Positions 57,551 through 64,000 of a stretch of DNA of 64,000 bases are shown here, piece after piece. Each line of letters starts with the position of its first letter. Position 1 is the stretch's first letter. The notes below the pieces were generated by a model. It saw only the letters and a program-made list of their open reading frames with translations. It did not search any database and had not been told where the DNA came from. Source of the DNA: Spongiactinospora rosea (GTDB lineage: Bacteria; Actinomycetota; Actinomycetes; Streptosporangiales; Streptosporangiaceae); NCBI RefSeq assembly GCF_003315795.1, contig NZ_QMEY01000002.1, positions 719,086 to 783,085 on the forward strand, given 5' to 3'. The position numbers and the translations under genes are program-made.

Positions 57551-59053
57551 GTGCGATTAACCGTACTGACCGGCGCCGCGGTGGCCCTTGCCGCCGTACT
57601 GGCCGTCCCGCCCCCGTCCGCCCAGGCCACGCCCCCTTCCCCTTCGTCGGACGGCGTCAGCAGGCAGCAGGCCCTGCAACGCGACCTCCGCCTCACCACC
57701 GAGCAGGCCCGGGTCCGCCAGGCCCACGAAGCCACCGCGATCACCGTGGAGCGGCGGATACGCGAACGCCTCGGCGACCGCATCGGCGGCGCCTGGTACG
57801 ACCCCGCGCGCGAACGCCTCAGCGTCGGCGTACTGACCACCGAGGACGCCACGGCGGTCCGCGACGCGGGCGCCACCCCGGTGCCGGTCAGGCGCAGCGA
57901 GGAGCGGCTCGCCGCCGCCAAGGCCGCGCTGGACCGGGCCGCGCACGCCGCGGGCCCCGAGATCCACAGCTGGTACGCGGACGTGCGGGCCAACACCGTG
58001 GTCGTGACCGCGTCCGACCGGACGGCCGGCGAACGGTTCGCCCAGGCCGCCGGGCTGTCGGTCACCGATGACGTACGCGTCACCGTCGATCACCCGATCA
58101 GGCCGCTCGGCGATGTCCGCGGCGGCGACGAGATCAGCGTCGTCATCGAAGGGCAGGGCAGGGTCGGCTGGTGCTCCGTGGGCTTCCCCGTGGACGACGG
58201 CGGTTTCGTCACCGCCGGCCACTGCGGGCAGCCGGGGTGGCGCACCCAGGGCTGGGACAGGACCGACCAGGGTACGTTCGTCGGCTCGACCTTCCCCGGC
58301 GCCGACCAGGCGTGGGTCCGCGTGAACGACGACTGGACGCCCCGCCCGTGGATCAACGACTACAACGGCGGCAACACCCCGGTGACCGGCACCCAGGAGG
58401 CCCCGATCGGGGCGTCCGTCTGCCGCTCCGGCCGTACGACGCACTGGCGCTGCGGCGAGATCACGGCCAAGGACGTCACGGTCAGGTACGTCGAAGGGGT
58501 CGTCCCAGGTCTCACCAGGACCACGGCCTGCGCGGGAGGCGGCGACTCCGGCGGCCCGTTCGTCTCCGACGGCGAGGCCCAGGGCGTGCTCTCCGGCGGT
58601 GGCGGCGACTGCGGCGGGCCGGACGCGTCCACCCTTTTCCAGCCGATCAATCCGGTTCTACATGAATACAACCTGACATTGACCACTACGAAGCGAACCG
58701 GGCGAATCATCGGCTGGAAGAATCGATGCGTCGACGTGCCGTCCGACCGGCGTGTCGAAGGCGAGCGCCCGCGGCTGTGGACGTGCGACGCGACCGGATC
58801 CCAGCTGTGGACGTTCCATCGGGACGGCACCGTCCGCAACTTCAACCTGTGCCTCGACGTCGCAGGGGCGGCGGTCCGGATGTCCCGCTGCGGTGACGCC
58901 CTGTCCCAGCGGTTCACCCTGACCACGGCGGGCGACCTGGTCAACGCCGGTGCCGACAAGTGCGTGGAGGTCGCGGGCGGGGGCCGCCACGGGTACCGGC
59001 TCCAACTGGCGACGTGCGACGGCGGGCGCCGGCAGGAGTGGCGCCGGGGCTGA
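57551..59053 (+). CDS. Secreted S1 family serine protease with C-terminal ricin-type lectin domain
   Basis: A 500-residue pre-pro-enzyme. A signal peptide (LTVLTGAAVALAAVLAVPPP) precedes an alpha-lytic-type propeptide to about 190. The trypsin-like catalytic domain shows His in GFVTAGHCGQPGW, Asp in the ADQAWVRVND region and Ser in ACAGGGDSGGPFVSDG. From about 390 there is a ricin B-like beta-trefoil (IGWKNRCVDVPSDRRVEGER, then LCLDVAGAAVRMSRCGDALS and KCVEVAGGGRHGYRLQLATC) that should bind polysaccharide. AAAGGA precedes the GTG start. The protease probably acts on cell-wall or insoluble substrates outside the cell. Confidence 0.94.
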   Translation: MRLTVLTGAAVALAAVLAVPPPSAQATPPSPSSDGVSRQQALQRDLRLTTEQARVRQAHEATAITVERRIRERLGDRIGGAWYDPARERLSVGVLTTEDATAVRDAGATPVPVRRSEERLAAAKAALDRAAHAAGPEIHSWYADVRANTVVVTASDRTAGERFAQAAGLSVTDDVRVTVDHPIRPLGDVRGGDEISVVIEGQGRVGWCSVGFPVDDGGFVTAGHCGQPGWRTQGWDRTDQGTFVGSTFPGADQAWVRVNDDWTPRPWINDYNGGNTPVTGTQEAPIGASVCRSGRTTHWRCGEITAKDVTVRYVEGVVPGLTRTTACAGGGDSGGPFVSDGEAQGVLSGGGGDCGGPDASTLFQPINPVLHEYNLTLTTTKRTGRIIGWKNRCVDVPSDRRVEGERPRLWTCDATGSQLWTFHRDGTVRNFNLCLDVAGAAVRMSRCGDALSQRFTLTTAGDLVNAGADKCVEVAGGGRHGYRLQLATCDGGRRQEWRRG

Positions 59054-59067
59054 TGCCCGGCTGGTGA

Positions 59068-59104
59068 GCGCCGGCCGGGGTAGGGCAAAAGCCTCGACCG
59101 GCGC
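59068..59104. terminator. Hairpin terminator after the protease gene
   Basis: GCGCCGGCCGGGG and CCTCGACCGGCGC pair at 11 of 13 positions around an 11-nt loop, 14 bases after the protease stop codon, followed by AT-rich DNA. Confidence 0.65.
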
Positions 59105-59117
59105 ATTACCACAATTA

Positions 59118-59146
59118 TTGAAACACCACATTATGCTTAATTTATA
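59118..59146 (+). promoter_or_regulatory. Probable promoter of the HTH-TM-Ig gene
   Basis: TTGAAA and TTTATA with 17 bp between them lie in a markedly AT-rich island, about 140 bases before the GTG start at 59289. Next to the start, the motif GGTTGAG/AGTTGAG occurs three times between 59227 and 59257. Confidence 0.55.
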
Positions 59147-59288
59147 TTCAATGGAACGCTGGCCATCGATAATTGAGATCTCCAGCGAAGCCAGGTGGTT
59201 CGGCGAAAGTCGCGCCCGCCCCCGGCGGTTGAGCCGCCGGTTGAGTTGGCAGTTGAGTGGAGAGCGTGGGTCCTGTTAACTTCGTCCG

Positions 59289-60257
59289 GTGGATGATGGG
59301 CCAGCACGGGCGGGGGCGATCGAGGACTTCGCGGGAGTCCTCCGAGAACTACGCCAATCTGTCGGAAATCCCCCTTTTCGGGAGATGTCCGGTCGTTCGG
59401 GGGCAATCTCCCACACAACCCTGCACGAAGCCACCAAAGGCAACCGGCTCCCGAGCTGGGAGACCACCACCGAGTTCGTCCGGGCGTGCGGCGCCGACCC
59501 GGCCGCGTACCGCGAGCGCTGGGAGCGGGCCAACCAGGCGGTCCGGGGGGCGGACCCCCCGGTGGATCGCCCTCCCGATGGCGTCCCGCACCCCCTCCCG
59601 GCGCAGCTCACCGTACCGCCGCAGCCGGACCGGCCGAACGACGAGGCCCTGTCCGCCCAGACCACCCGTCCTGTACCGGAGCGCCGCAGGCGAGTCCGGC
59701 TGACCGTCCCGGCGGCGCTCGCCCTGACGACGATCGGCGTGGGCGCGGCGGTCCTCATCATGATCGTCATCTACCGCGGGTTCGAGCCCGCCGATCCCGC
59801 CCCGAGCGGGTCCGCGGCTCCGTCGCTGTCCGCGATCGACTGCCCGATACGCCAGCCCAACCCCCCTCCCGCCCCGCCCGCCCGCAACGGCGACGCCTCC
59901 AAGTTCCGCGGGGACATCACCCTCACCGACTGCACGCACGTCGGACCGGGCGAGACCGTGACCAAGGTATGGCGGCTTGAGAACACCGGGAAGGTGCACT
60001 GGAAGGGATACTCGCTGCGCCGCCTGGAACCACAGCATCCCGATCAATGCCAGACCCCTGCCGAAGTGCCGGTCAAGGAGACCAAGCCCGGCAAAATGGT
60101 CGACATACGTGTCGACATCATCACACCGACGAAGCCGGGCTTCTGCTTCGTGCGCTTCAAGATGCTGAACGCTTCCAAAGAGGTCGTCTTTCCCGGCAGC
60201 CGGCCGATCAACTTCCAGCTCATCATCGACGAGAACTCCGGTTCCCCGCCGCGGTGA
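59289..60257 (+). CDS. HTH-transmembrane-NBR1-like Ig domain protein
   Basis: A 322-residue membrane protein of three parts. Residues 8-80 are an XRE-like helix-turn-helix (FAGVLRELRQSVGNPPFREM, then SHTTLHEATKGNRLPSWETT). After a Pro-rich linker, one span lies near 140-162 (VPAALALTTIGVGAAVLIMI). The C-terminal 120 residues match the Ig-like domain of NBR1-type proteins: DITLTDCTHVGPGETVTKVW, then RLENTGKVHWKGYSL and KPGFCFVRFKML. It would sense something outside and act on DNA or a partner inside. GTG start without a clear ribosome-binding site. Its 3' end lies in a terminator hairpin. Confidence 0.85.
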   Translation: MDDGPARAGAIEDFAGVLRELRQSVGNPPFREMSGRSGAISHTTLHEATKGNRLPSWETTTEFVRACGADPAAYRERWERANQAVRGADPPVDRPPDGVPHPLPAQLTVPPQPDRPNDEALSAQTTRPVPERRRRVRLTVPAALALTTIGVGAAVLIMIVIYRGFEPADPAPSGSAAPSLSAIDCPIRQPNPPPAPPARNGDASKFRGDITLTDCTHVGPGETVTKVWRLENTGKVHWKGYSLRRLEPQHPDQCQTPAEVPVKETKPGKMVDIRVDIITPTKPGFCFVRFKMLNASKEVVFPGSRPINFQLIIDENSGSPPR

Positions 60258-60273
60258 AACGGCGGGAAACCGG
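60238..60273. terminator. Hairpin terminator overlapping a stop codon
   Basis: CCGGTTCCCCGCCG and CGGCGGGAAACCGG pair at 13 of 14 positions; the loop contains the TGA stop of the HTH-TM-Ig gene. It also lies 25 bases beyond the end of the convergent gene, so it may serve both. Confidence 0.7.
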
Positions 60274-60297
60274 AGCCGGACGCGCTATGGGATCGCA

Positions 60298-61245
60298 CTA
60301 ATGGATCGCGATCCTCGTGTAGTAGGCCTTGAGAATCCTGGTGTGGCTCCAGCCCTTGTTCGCCTTGTCACGCGAACCGTTCTGTGACATCCAGTCCCCA
60401 TCGCGCCACATGCCGCACGCCGTCGACGACTGGCAGTACTGGGCCTGGAAGACCTTCCCATTGCGCGTCAGCCGGGTGCCCCACGTCGCGTTCACCGCGG
60501 CGTTCGTCGCCGCCGTCGCCGAGCCCGGCCTGTAGACCTGGCTCGATGTGTGGTCGTAGACGTCGAAGCACTTACCGTCCGGCGTTTTGCGCGTCGAGTG
60601 CAGCGCCCAGTACCAGCCGTAGTTCTTGACGGCGATGGCCCCGGCCCGCAGCGACTCCCGCGGCCACTGCGAGCGCCACTCGTTGGGCAGGACGTTCCTG
60701 ACGTAGTCCTTGAAGGCCACGCTCTCCACGCGACCGAGGGACTTACGGTAGACGAGGATCGACGTGGGCAGCCTGCTGTGCGAGCCGTCGGTCTTGCAGC
60801 GGGTCGGCGCCGTTCCGCCCATGAATTGGTGCGAGGCGTTCTGGTTCTTCAGGGCGGGGATCAGGTTGCCCTTCGCGCCGGGCCTGAAATCCTGGTGGGT
60901 GCCGGCGAACCTGCTGTTGAAGTACACGCGCACCGTTTTGCCGCTGCGGTTCCAGACGGACGCGGCGGAGTTCTTGATGCACTTGCCCTTGCCGTTGCCC
61001 GGGCCCTTGAAGTCGTAGCAGGAGGGCTGCTTGGTCGCGTAGTCGGCGACCGAACCGGTGAAGTCGGAGACCGACCCCTTGTTGTTGCTGTTGAAGTAGT
61101 AGCAGAACTCCCCGCTCTGGCACACGCCGTCGCGTTCGGCCGCCGAAGCGGGCGTGGCGGTGATGGCGAGCACCGATCCGCCGAGCGCCACCGCGGCGAC
61201 CGCCGTGGTGAGCCGCGAGATCAGCCGCGCTGTTCGTGAATGCAC
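60298..61245 (-). CDS. Secreted I36-like domain plus SpoIID/LytB-like domain protein
   Basis: A 315-residue exported protein. The signal peptide ends TATPASA. Residues 38-145 are an I36 (peptidase-inhibitor-like, beta/gamma-crystallin-type) module with CQSGEFCYYFNSNNKGSVSD and SCYDFKGPGNGKGKCIKNSA. Residues 160-315 match SpoIID/LytB: VESVAFKDYVRNVLPNEW, then SLRAGAIAVKNYGWYWALHS and the terminal TSQVYRPG and WSQN-like parts. SpoIID proteins cut or stimulate cutting of denuded peptidoglycan. The I36 module is almost identical to that of the next gene. Confidence 0.9.
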   Translation of the reverse strand: MHSRTARLISRLTTAVAAVALGGSVLAITATPASAAERDGVCQSGEFCYYFNSNNKGSVSDFTGSVADYATKQPSCYDFKGPGNGKGKCIKNSAASVWNRSGKTVRVYFNSRFAGTHQDFRPGAKGNLIPALKNQNASHQFMGGTAPTRCKTDGSHSRLPTSILVYRKSLGRVESVAFKDYVRNVLPNEWRSQWPRESLRAGAIAVKNYGWYWALHSTRKTPDGKCFDVYDHTSSQVYRPGSATAATNAAVNATWGTRLTRNGKVFQAQYCQSSTACGMWRDGDWMSQNGSRDKANKGWSHTRILKAYYTRIAIH

Positions 61246-61266
61246 GGTTGCCTTCCTCTTTCTACC

Positions 61267-61360
61267 CAGGCCGCTTGACCGCAGGCCGATCCTTCACAGG
61301 CCGCTTGACCGCAGGCCGCTTTCTTCATCGGCCGCTTTCCTCGCCGGCCGCTTTCCTCGC
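61267..61360. repeat. Short direct and tandem repeats between two wall-enzyme genes
   Basis: A 22-bp unit starting CAGGCCGCTTGACC occurs twice (61267-61288 and 61297-61318). Three head-to-tail 16-bp units follow (AGGCCGCTTTCTTCAT, then CGGCCGCTTTCCTCGC twice; 61313-61360). They fill the gap between the two I36-bearing genes. Confidence 0.8.
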
Positions 61361-61372
61361 AGGCGCGGTGCG

Positions 61373-62266
61373 CTATCGGACGTTGTAGCCGCGAGCGCGC
61401 CAGAACGCGTTCGGGTTCGGGTTCTGCAGGTGCGAGTCGCCGACGCTCTTGGCGGCGCGCAGCTGCCGTCCCGGACGCAGCTCGACGTGGGTGTGCGCGG
61501 CCGCCCTGGACGAGATCCCGCGCCACGCCTCGGTGGCGATGATCTGACCGGTCCGCACCACCTGGCCCACCCGCAGCGAGGACGACGGAGCGGTGTGCAG
61601 ATAGATCAGCGTCTTGTTCAGCGAGCTGTTGTAGATGGCGATCGTGGAGAGCCCCGAACCGCCATTGGCCCCTCGCGCGACGTTGATGACTGTACCCTGC
61701 ATCAGGTTGTGCACGTTGGAGCCCACGCTGCGGGCGAAGTCGATGCCCTCGTGCCGGCCGGAGGTGCTGGTGTAACCGTCGAAGGCGCAGGTCAGCCGAC
61801 CGGTCTTCGGCTTGTACAGCGCGTACGACATATTGACGCGCGACGATGACGACGGACCGAACTCATGCGAGGCGTTCTGGTTCTTCAGGGCCGGGATGAG
61901 GTTGGCCTTGGCGCCCGGTTTGAAATCCTGGTAGGTGCCGCTGTAGTTGCTGTTGAAGTAGACGCGGACCGTCTTGTTGCTGCGGTTCCAGGCGGAGGCG
62001 GCGGAGTTCTTGATGCACTTGCCCTTGCCGTTGCCCGGGCCCTTGAAGTCGTAGCAGGAGGGCTGTTCGGTCGCGTAGTTGGCGAGCGAGCCGGTGAAGT
62101 CGGAGACCGAGCCCTTGTTGTTGCTGTTGAAGTAGTAGCAGAACTCCCCGCTCTGGCATACGCCGTCCCGGCCGGCCGCCGAAGCGGGCGTTGCGGTGAT
62201 GGCGAGCGACCCGCCGAGCGCCAACGTCGCGAACGCCGCGGTGAAAACCTTGTTCATCGTGCCCAT
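61373..62266 (-). CDS. Secreted I36-like domain plus M23 metallopeptidase
   Basis: A 297-residue exported protein. After the signal peptide (FTAAFATLALGGSLAITATP) the I36-like module is nearly the same as in the neighbouring gene (GEFCYYFNSNNKGSVSDFTG). Residues 155-297 are an M23 peptidase: GRHEGIDFARSVG provides H and D, YLHTAPSSSLRVGQVVRTGQ follows, and AAAHTHVELRPG is the HxH. All zinc ligands are present. M23 enzymes cut peptidoglycan cross-bridges. AAAGGA lies 9 nt before the ATG. Confidence 0.93.
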   Translation of the reverse strand: MGTMNKVFTAAFATLALGGSLAITATPASAAGRDGVCQSGEFCYYFNSNNKGSVSDFTGSLANYATEQPSCYDFKGPGNGKGKCIKNSAASAWNRSNKTVRVYFNSNYSGTYQDFKPGAKANLIPALKNQNASHEFGPSSSSRVNMSYALYKPKTGRLTCAFDGYTSTSGRHEGIDFARSVGSNVHNLMQGTVINVARGANGGSGLSTIAIYNSSLNKTLIYLHTAPSSSLRVGQVVRTGQIIATEAWRGISSRAAAHTHVELRPGRQLRAAKSVGDSHLQNPNPNAFWRARGYNVR

Positions 62267-62326
62267 GATGCTGTTTCCTTTGAATTCGTATGAAGTGGAT
62301 TTCGGGTGGAGCAGGACTTCGGATGG

Positions 62327-63172
62327 TCAGCGGCGCCGGTATTCCTCCCAGGTACGGATGGCCACCTTCGGGCCGTCGTCCGGCCCACGGCCGGAAAGTC
62401 CGTTGAACCCCAGGTAGTAGTCACCGACCTGGCGCTGAGCCTGACGGGAGAGGTCGGTGTCGCTGATCGCGACGGCGTGAATGTGCCACGGCCAGTCGTC
62501 CTGGCTCGGGTCGCGCACCCATGCCGCGAAGCCGACCCGCCGCAACGCGCGTATGGCCGCGGTGCGGGTCGCCGCGTTCATCCCCTTGACCGAGATGTCG
62601 ACGACGCCCCCGCCGTCGTGGGTACCTACGGACGTGGGGTCGCCCCCGGGGTTGTACGAGCCCTGGTCCAGCACCAGGCGGCGGCCGAACAGCCGCTTGG
62701 CCTCGGCCAGCATGCTGCGCGTACGGGTGTTGACGACGCCGCCGTCCACGGACACCCGGCCGCCCGGAACGATGGTGTGGGTGACCTTGAAGCGGCCGGC
62801 CCCGAGCTTGACGAGCGACGTCTTGCCCGGCAGCCCGTTGGCGGCGAGCCCCTTGTAACCGAGCGACTTCTGGTACTTCGCGTAGGCGGTGATGGTCGTG
62901 CTGCCGAAGTACCCGTCCACCCACTGCCCGTCGAGCAGCCGCCGGTCACGCAGCGCCTTCTCAACGAGCAGTACACTGGCCTTGGCTCCCGGCGTCCGCG
63001 TCTCGTCCGCCCGCCGCGGGTCGATCTGGGCCGCCTTGACCGTCGCCTCCATGTTCACACTCGGGAGGGCCCTGGCTGAGGCCGCCTGCGCCACCGACAT
63101 CCCGGACGCTCCGGTCAAACCGGCGACCAGAGCGGCCGCCAAGAGGCCAGTGACGCGCGAGGTCGGCTTCAT
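62327..63172 (-). CDS. Secreted peptidoglycan-binding and M15-like peptidase
   Basis: A 281-residue exported protein with signal peptide VTGLLAAALVAGLTGASG and cleavage near AQA. Residues 60-115 form a peptidoglycan-binding-like repeat (VLLVEKALRDRRLLDGQWVD, then GYFGSTTITAYAKYQKSLGY). Residues 120-240 resemble an M15 D-Ala-D-Ala or L,D-carboxypeptidase: GTHDGGGVVDISVKG gives H and D, and WPWHIHAVAISD gives the HxH. GGGAGA precedes the ATG. With the two upstream-strand neighbours it forms a cluster for wall remodelling. Confidence 0.85.
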   Translation of the reverse strand: MKPTSRVTGLLAAALVAGLTGASGMSVAQAASARALPSVNMEATVKAAQIDPRRADETRTPGAKASVLLVEKALRDRRLLDGQWVDGYFGSTTITAYAKYQKSLGYKGLAANGLPGKTSLVKLGAGRFKVTHTIVPGGRVSVDGGVVNTRTRSMLAEAKRLFGRRLVLDQGSYNPGGDPTSVGTHDGGGVVDISVKGMNAATRTAAIRALRRVGFAAWVRDPSQDDWPWHIHAVAISDTDLSRQAQRQVGDYYLGFNGLSGRGPDDGPKVAIRTWEEYRRR

Positions 63173-63377
63173 CGTTTCTCCCTGTTCGGGTTATGCGAGA
63201 ATTTCTGTGACGCGGCCCACACTTCTGGTTCTCTTCACGCGTCCGCAACAAGATCCTGTTGTCAGCCTGTACGGCGGGCTGTTCTTACAGGTGAGCAGGC
63301 CGTCTTACAGGCATCTGACAGCGAGCGCCCCCGCATCGATGACAAGATGACGGACATGACGATCACCCGAAAGGCCG

Positions 63378-63646
63378 ATGCCGCGTAGCCGCCCCGGCCG
63401 CGTCCGCGCCGAGCTTCCCCTCCGGCGCCAGACGCAGGATCCCCCCACGACCATCCCTGGCCTGTCCCCGGCGGCCCTGGCCGAAGTCCGGCGGATCGAA
63501 CGCCTCAAGAACTACCTGTGGCCGGGCTCGATCGAGTCGGCCTTCATCCGCTGGCGCAGCTTCGTCCACCAGCCGAACCGACGCCTATGGGACTACGAGC
63601 AGTCCGGGTGCACGGAATGGGCCTGCTGCGGCGACCCGGCACAGGC
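63378..63646 (+). pseudogene. Unknown gene interrupted by an IS21-family element
   Basis: The frame opens at an ATG preceded by AAAGG and gives about 90 residues with an ordinary composition (GLSPAALAEVRRIERLKNYL, then SAFIRWRSFVHQPNRRLWDY) before it runs into the insertion sequence end. No family recognised. The rest of the gene, if it exists, would lie beyond the element outside the window. Confidence 0.5.
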
Positions 63647-64000
63647 TGTCCGTGGCCATGTAAAAGTCCCCACAGGTGGCCAGTTCAAGGCCACCACAGG
63701 TGGCCGGTTCAGGTCCCCACTTCGTCTTCGCGCTGGTTGGTGTGTCGCGCGGCGATGTGTGCCCTGAGCGGTGATCGTGACGGTGTCAGCCAGTCACGAG
63801 ATCACCGCTCAGGGGGTCTGCCCGGCCATGAAGTCTTCGGGGGAAATCATGGACATCATCGCCGCCTACCAGGAGGTAGGCACCTATCGCGGAGCCGCGC
63901 AGATGTGCGGCACCACGCACAAGACCGTCAGACGCATCATCGAGCGGGCGCTGGCCGACGGCAAGCCGCCGGGCCGCAGACGGCGCGGGCACAACTTCGA
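63647..64000 (+). mobile_element. IS21-family insertion sequence, left end and start (continues past window)
   Basis: The element begins TGTCCGTGGCCATG, and GTGGCC-containing blocks with TCCCCAC recur within the next 70 bases, as is typical of the multiple terminal repeats of IS21-family ends. An IstA-like gene starts about 180 bases inside. Confidence 0.75.
63828..64000 (+). CDS. istA: IS21-family transposase IstA, N-terminal part
   Basis: The frame reads SSGEIMDIIAAYQEVGTYRG, then AAQMCGTTHKTVRRIIERAL, which is the N-terminal helix-turn-helix of IS21 IstA transposases. The DDE catalytic domain and the istB ATPase gene lie beyond the window. No stop or frameshift occurs in the part seen. 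Confidence 0.85.
   Translation, partial: MKSSGEIMDIIAAYQEVGTYRGAAQMCGTTHKTVRRIIERALADGKPPGRRRRGHNF

Noticed and set aside
63378..63767. A 129-residue plus-strand gene running into the last 350 bases
   Set aside because: From 63647 on, the sequence is the repeated left end of an IS21-family element, so only the part before it can belong to the original gene.

Overview
The window is high-GC DNA with strong third-position G/C bias, many GTG starts, stop/start overlaps (ATGA, GTGA) and secreted or lipoprotein genes typical of a filamentous actinomycete. A Streptosporangiales-like soil organism is my best guess, but no rRNA or marker gene here fixes the genus. All gene calls rest on reading the sequence and recognising families; no database search was run.

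Layout. 1-5652: tail of a peptide-binding lipoprotein, a GNAT, a DUF1801 protein, an S1-domain protein, and two small regulator/enzyme pairs (MerR with SDR-NTF2, HxlR-like with a RibD-like reductase). 5812-8788: an accessory three-gene operon with more A/T-ending codons than its surroundings. It encodes an unknown protein, a P-loop protein with an altered Walker A, and a class I aminoacyl-tRNA-synthetase-like enzyme fused to an ASCH domain. 8854-10130: a decayed IS3-family element. 10131-11204: the remains of a type I-E CRISPR-Cas locus (the 3' part of cas5e and an intact cas6e). The accessory operon therefore sits where defence genes have been turning over, and it is the most likely new system here.

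11194-16746: a siderophore uptake operon (ATPase, two FecCD permeases, siderophore-interacting flavoprotein, binding lipoprotein), an AraC regulator and a clear iron box between them. 16701-27319: a complete oligopeptide ABC operon, then an amidohydrolase, a PucR regulator, an M14 carboxypeptidase and a PaiB-like protein. 27423-40293: a second catabolic region with a hydrolase, a PNPOx-like oxidase, two amidohydrolases, a second complete peptide ABC transporter, a diaminopropionate ammonia-lyase-like enzyme, a GntR/FCD regulator and an aminotransferase. Three copies of one 14-bp motif (TGAACWCAGARTKC) lie at three promoter regions of this cluster and suggest one regulon.

40354-47329: a TetR/MFS efflux pair, a MarR/hydrolase pair with two operators, a tandem phosphotriesterase-family pair whose first member has lost metal ligands, and a membrane-anchored eight-repeat beta-propeller. 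47338-54815: an inverted-repeat element, a small secreted protein, a frameshifted PNPOx-fold gene under a MerR/SoxR-like operator, two secreted HNH nucleases, a second MerR/oxidoreductase pair and a formamidase-family enzyme. 55026-63172: membrane proteins, an erythromycin-esterase-like protein, a secreted S1 protease with a lectin domain, an HTH-TM-Ig (NBR1-like) protein, and three secreted wall-active proteins. Two of those carry nearly the same I36-like module in front of different catalytic domains. The window ends inside an IS21-family element that has interrupted an unknown gene.
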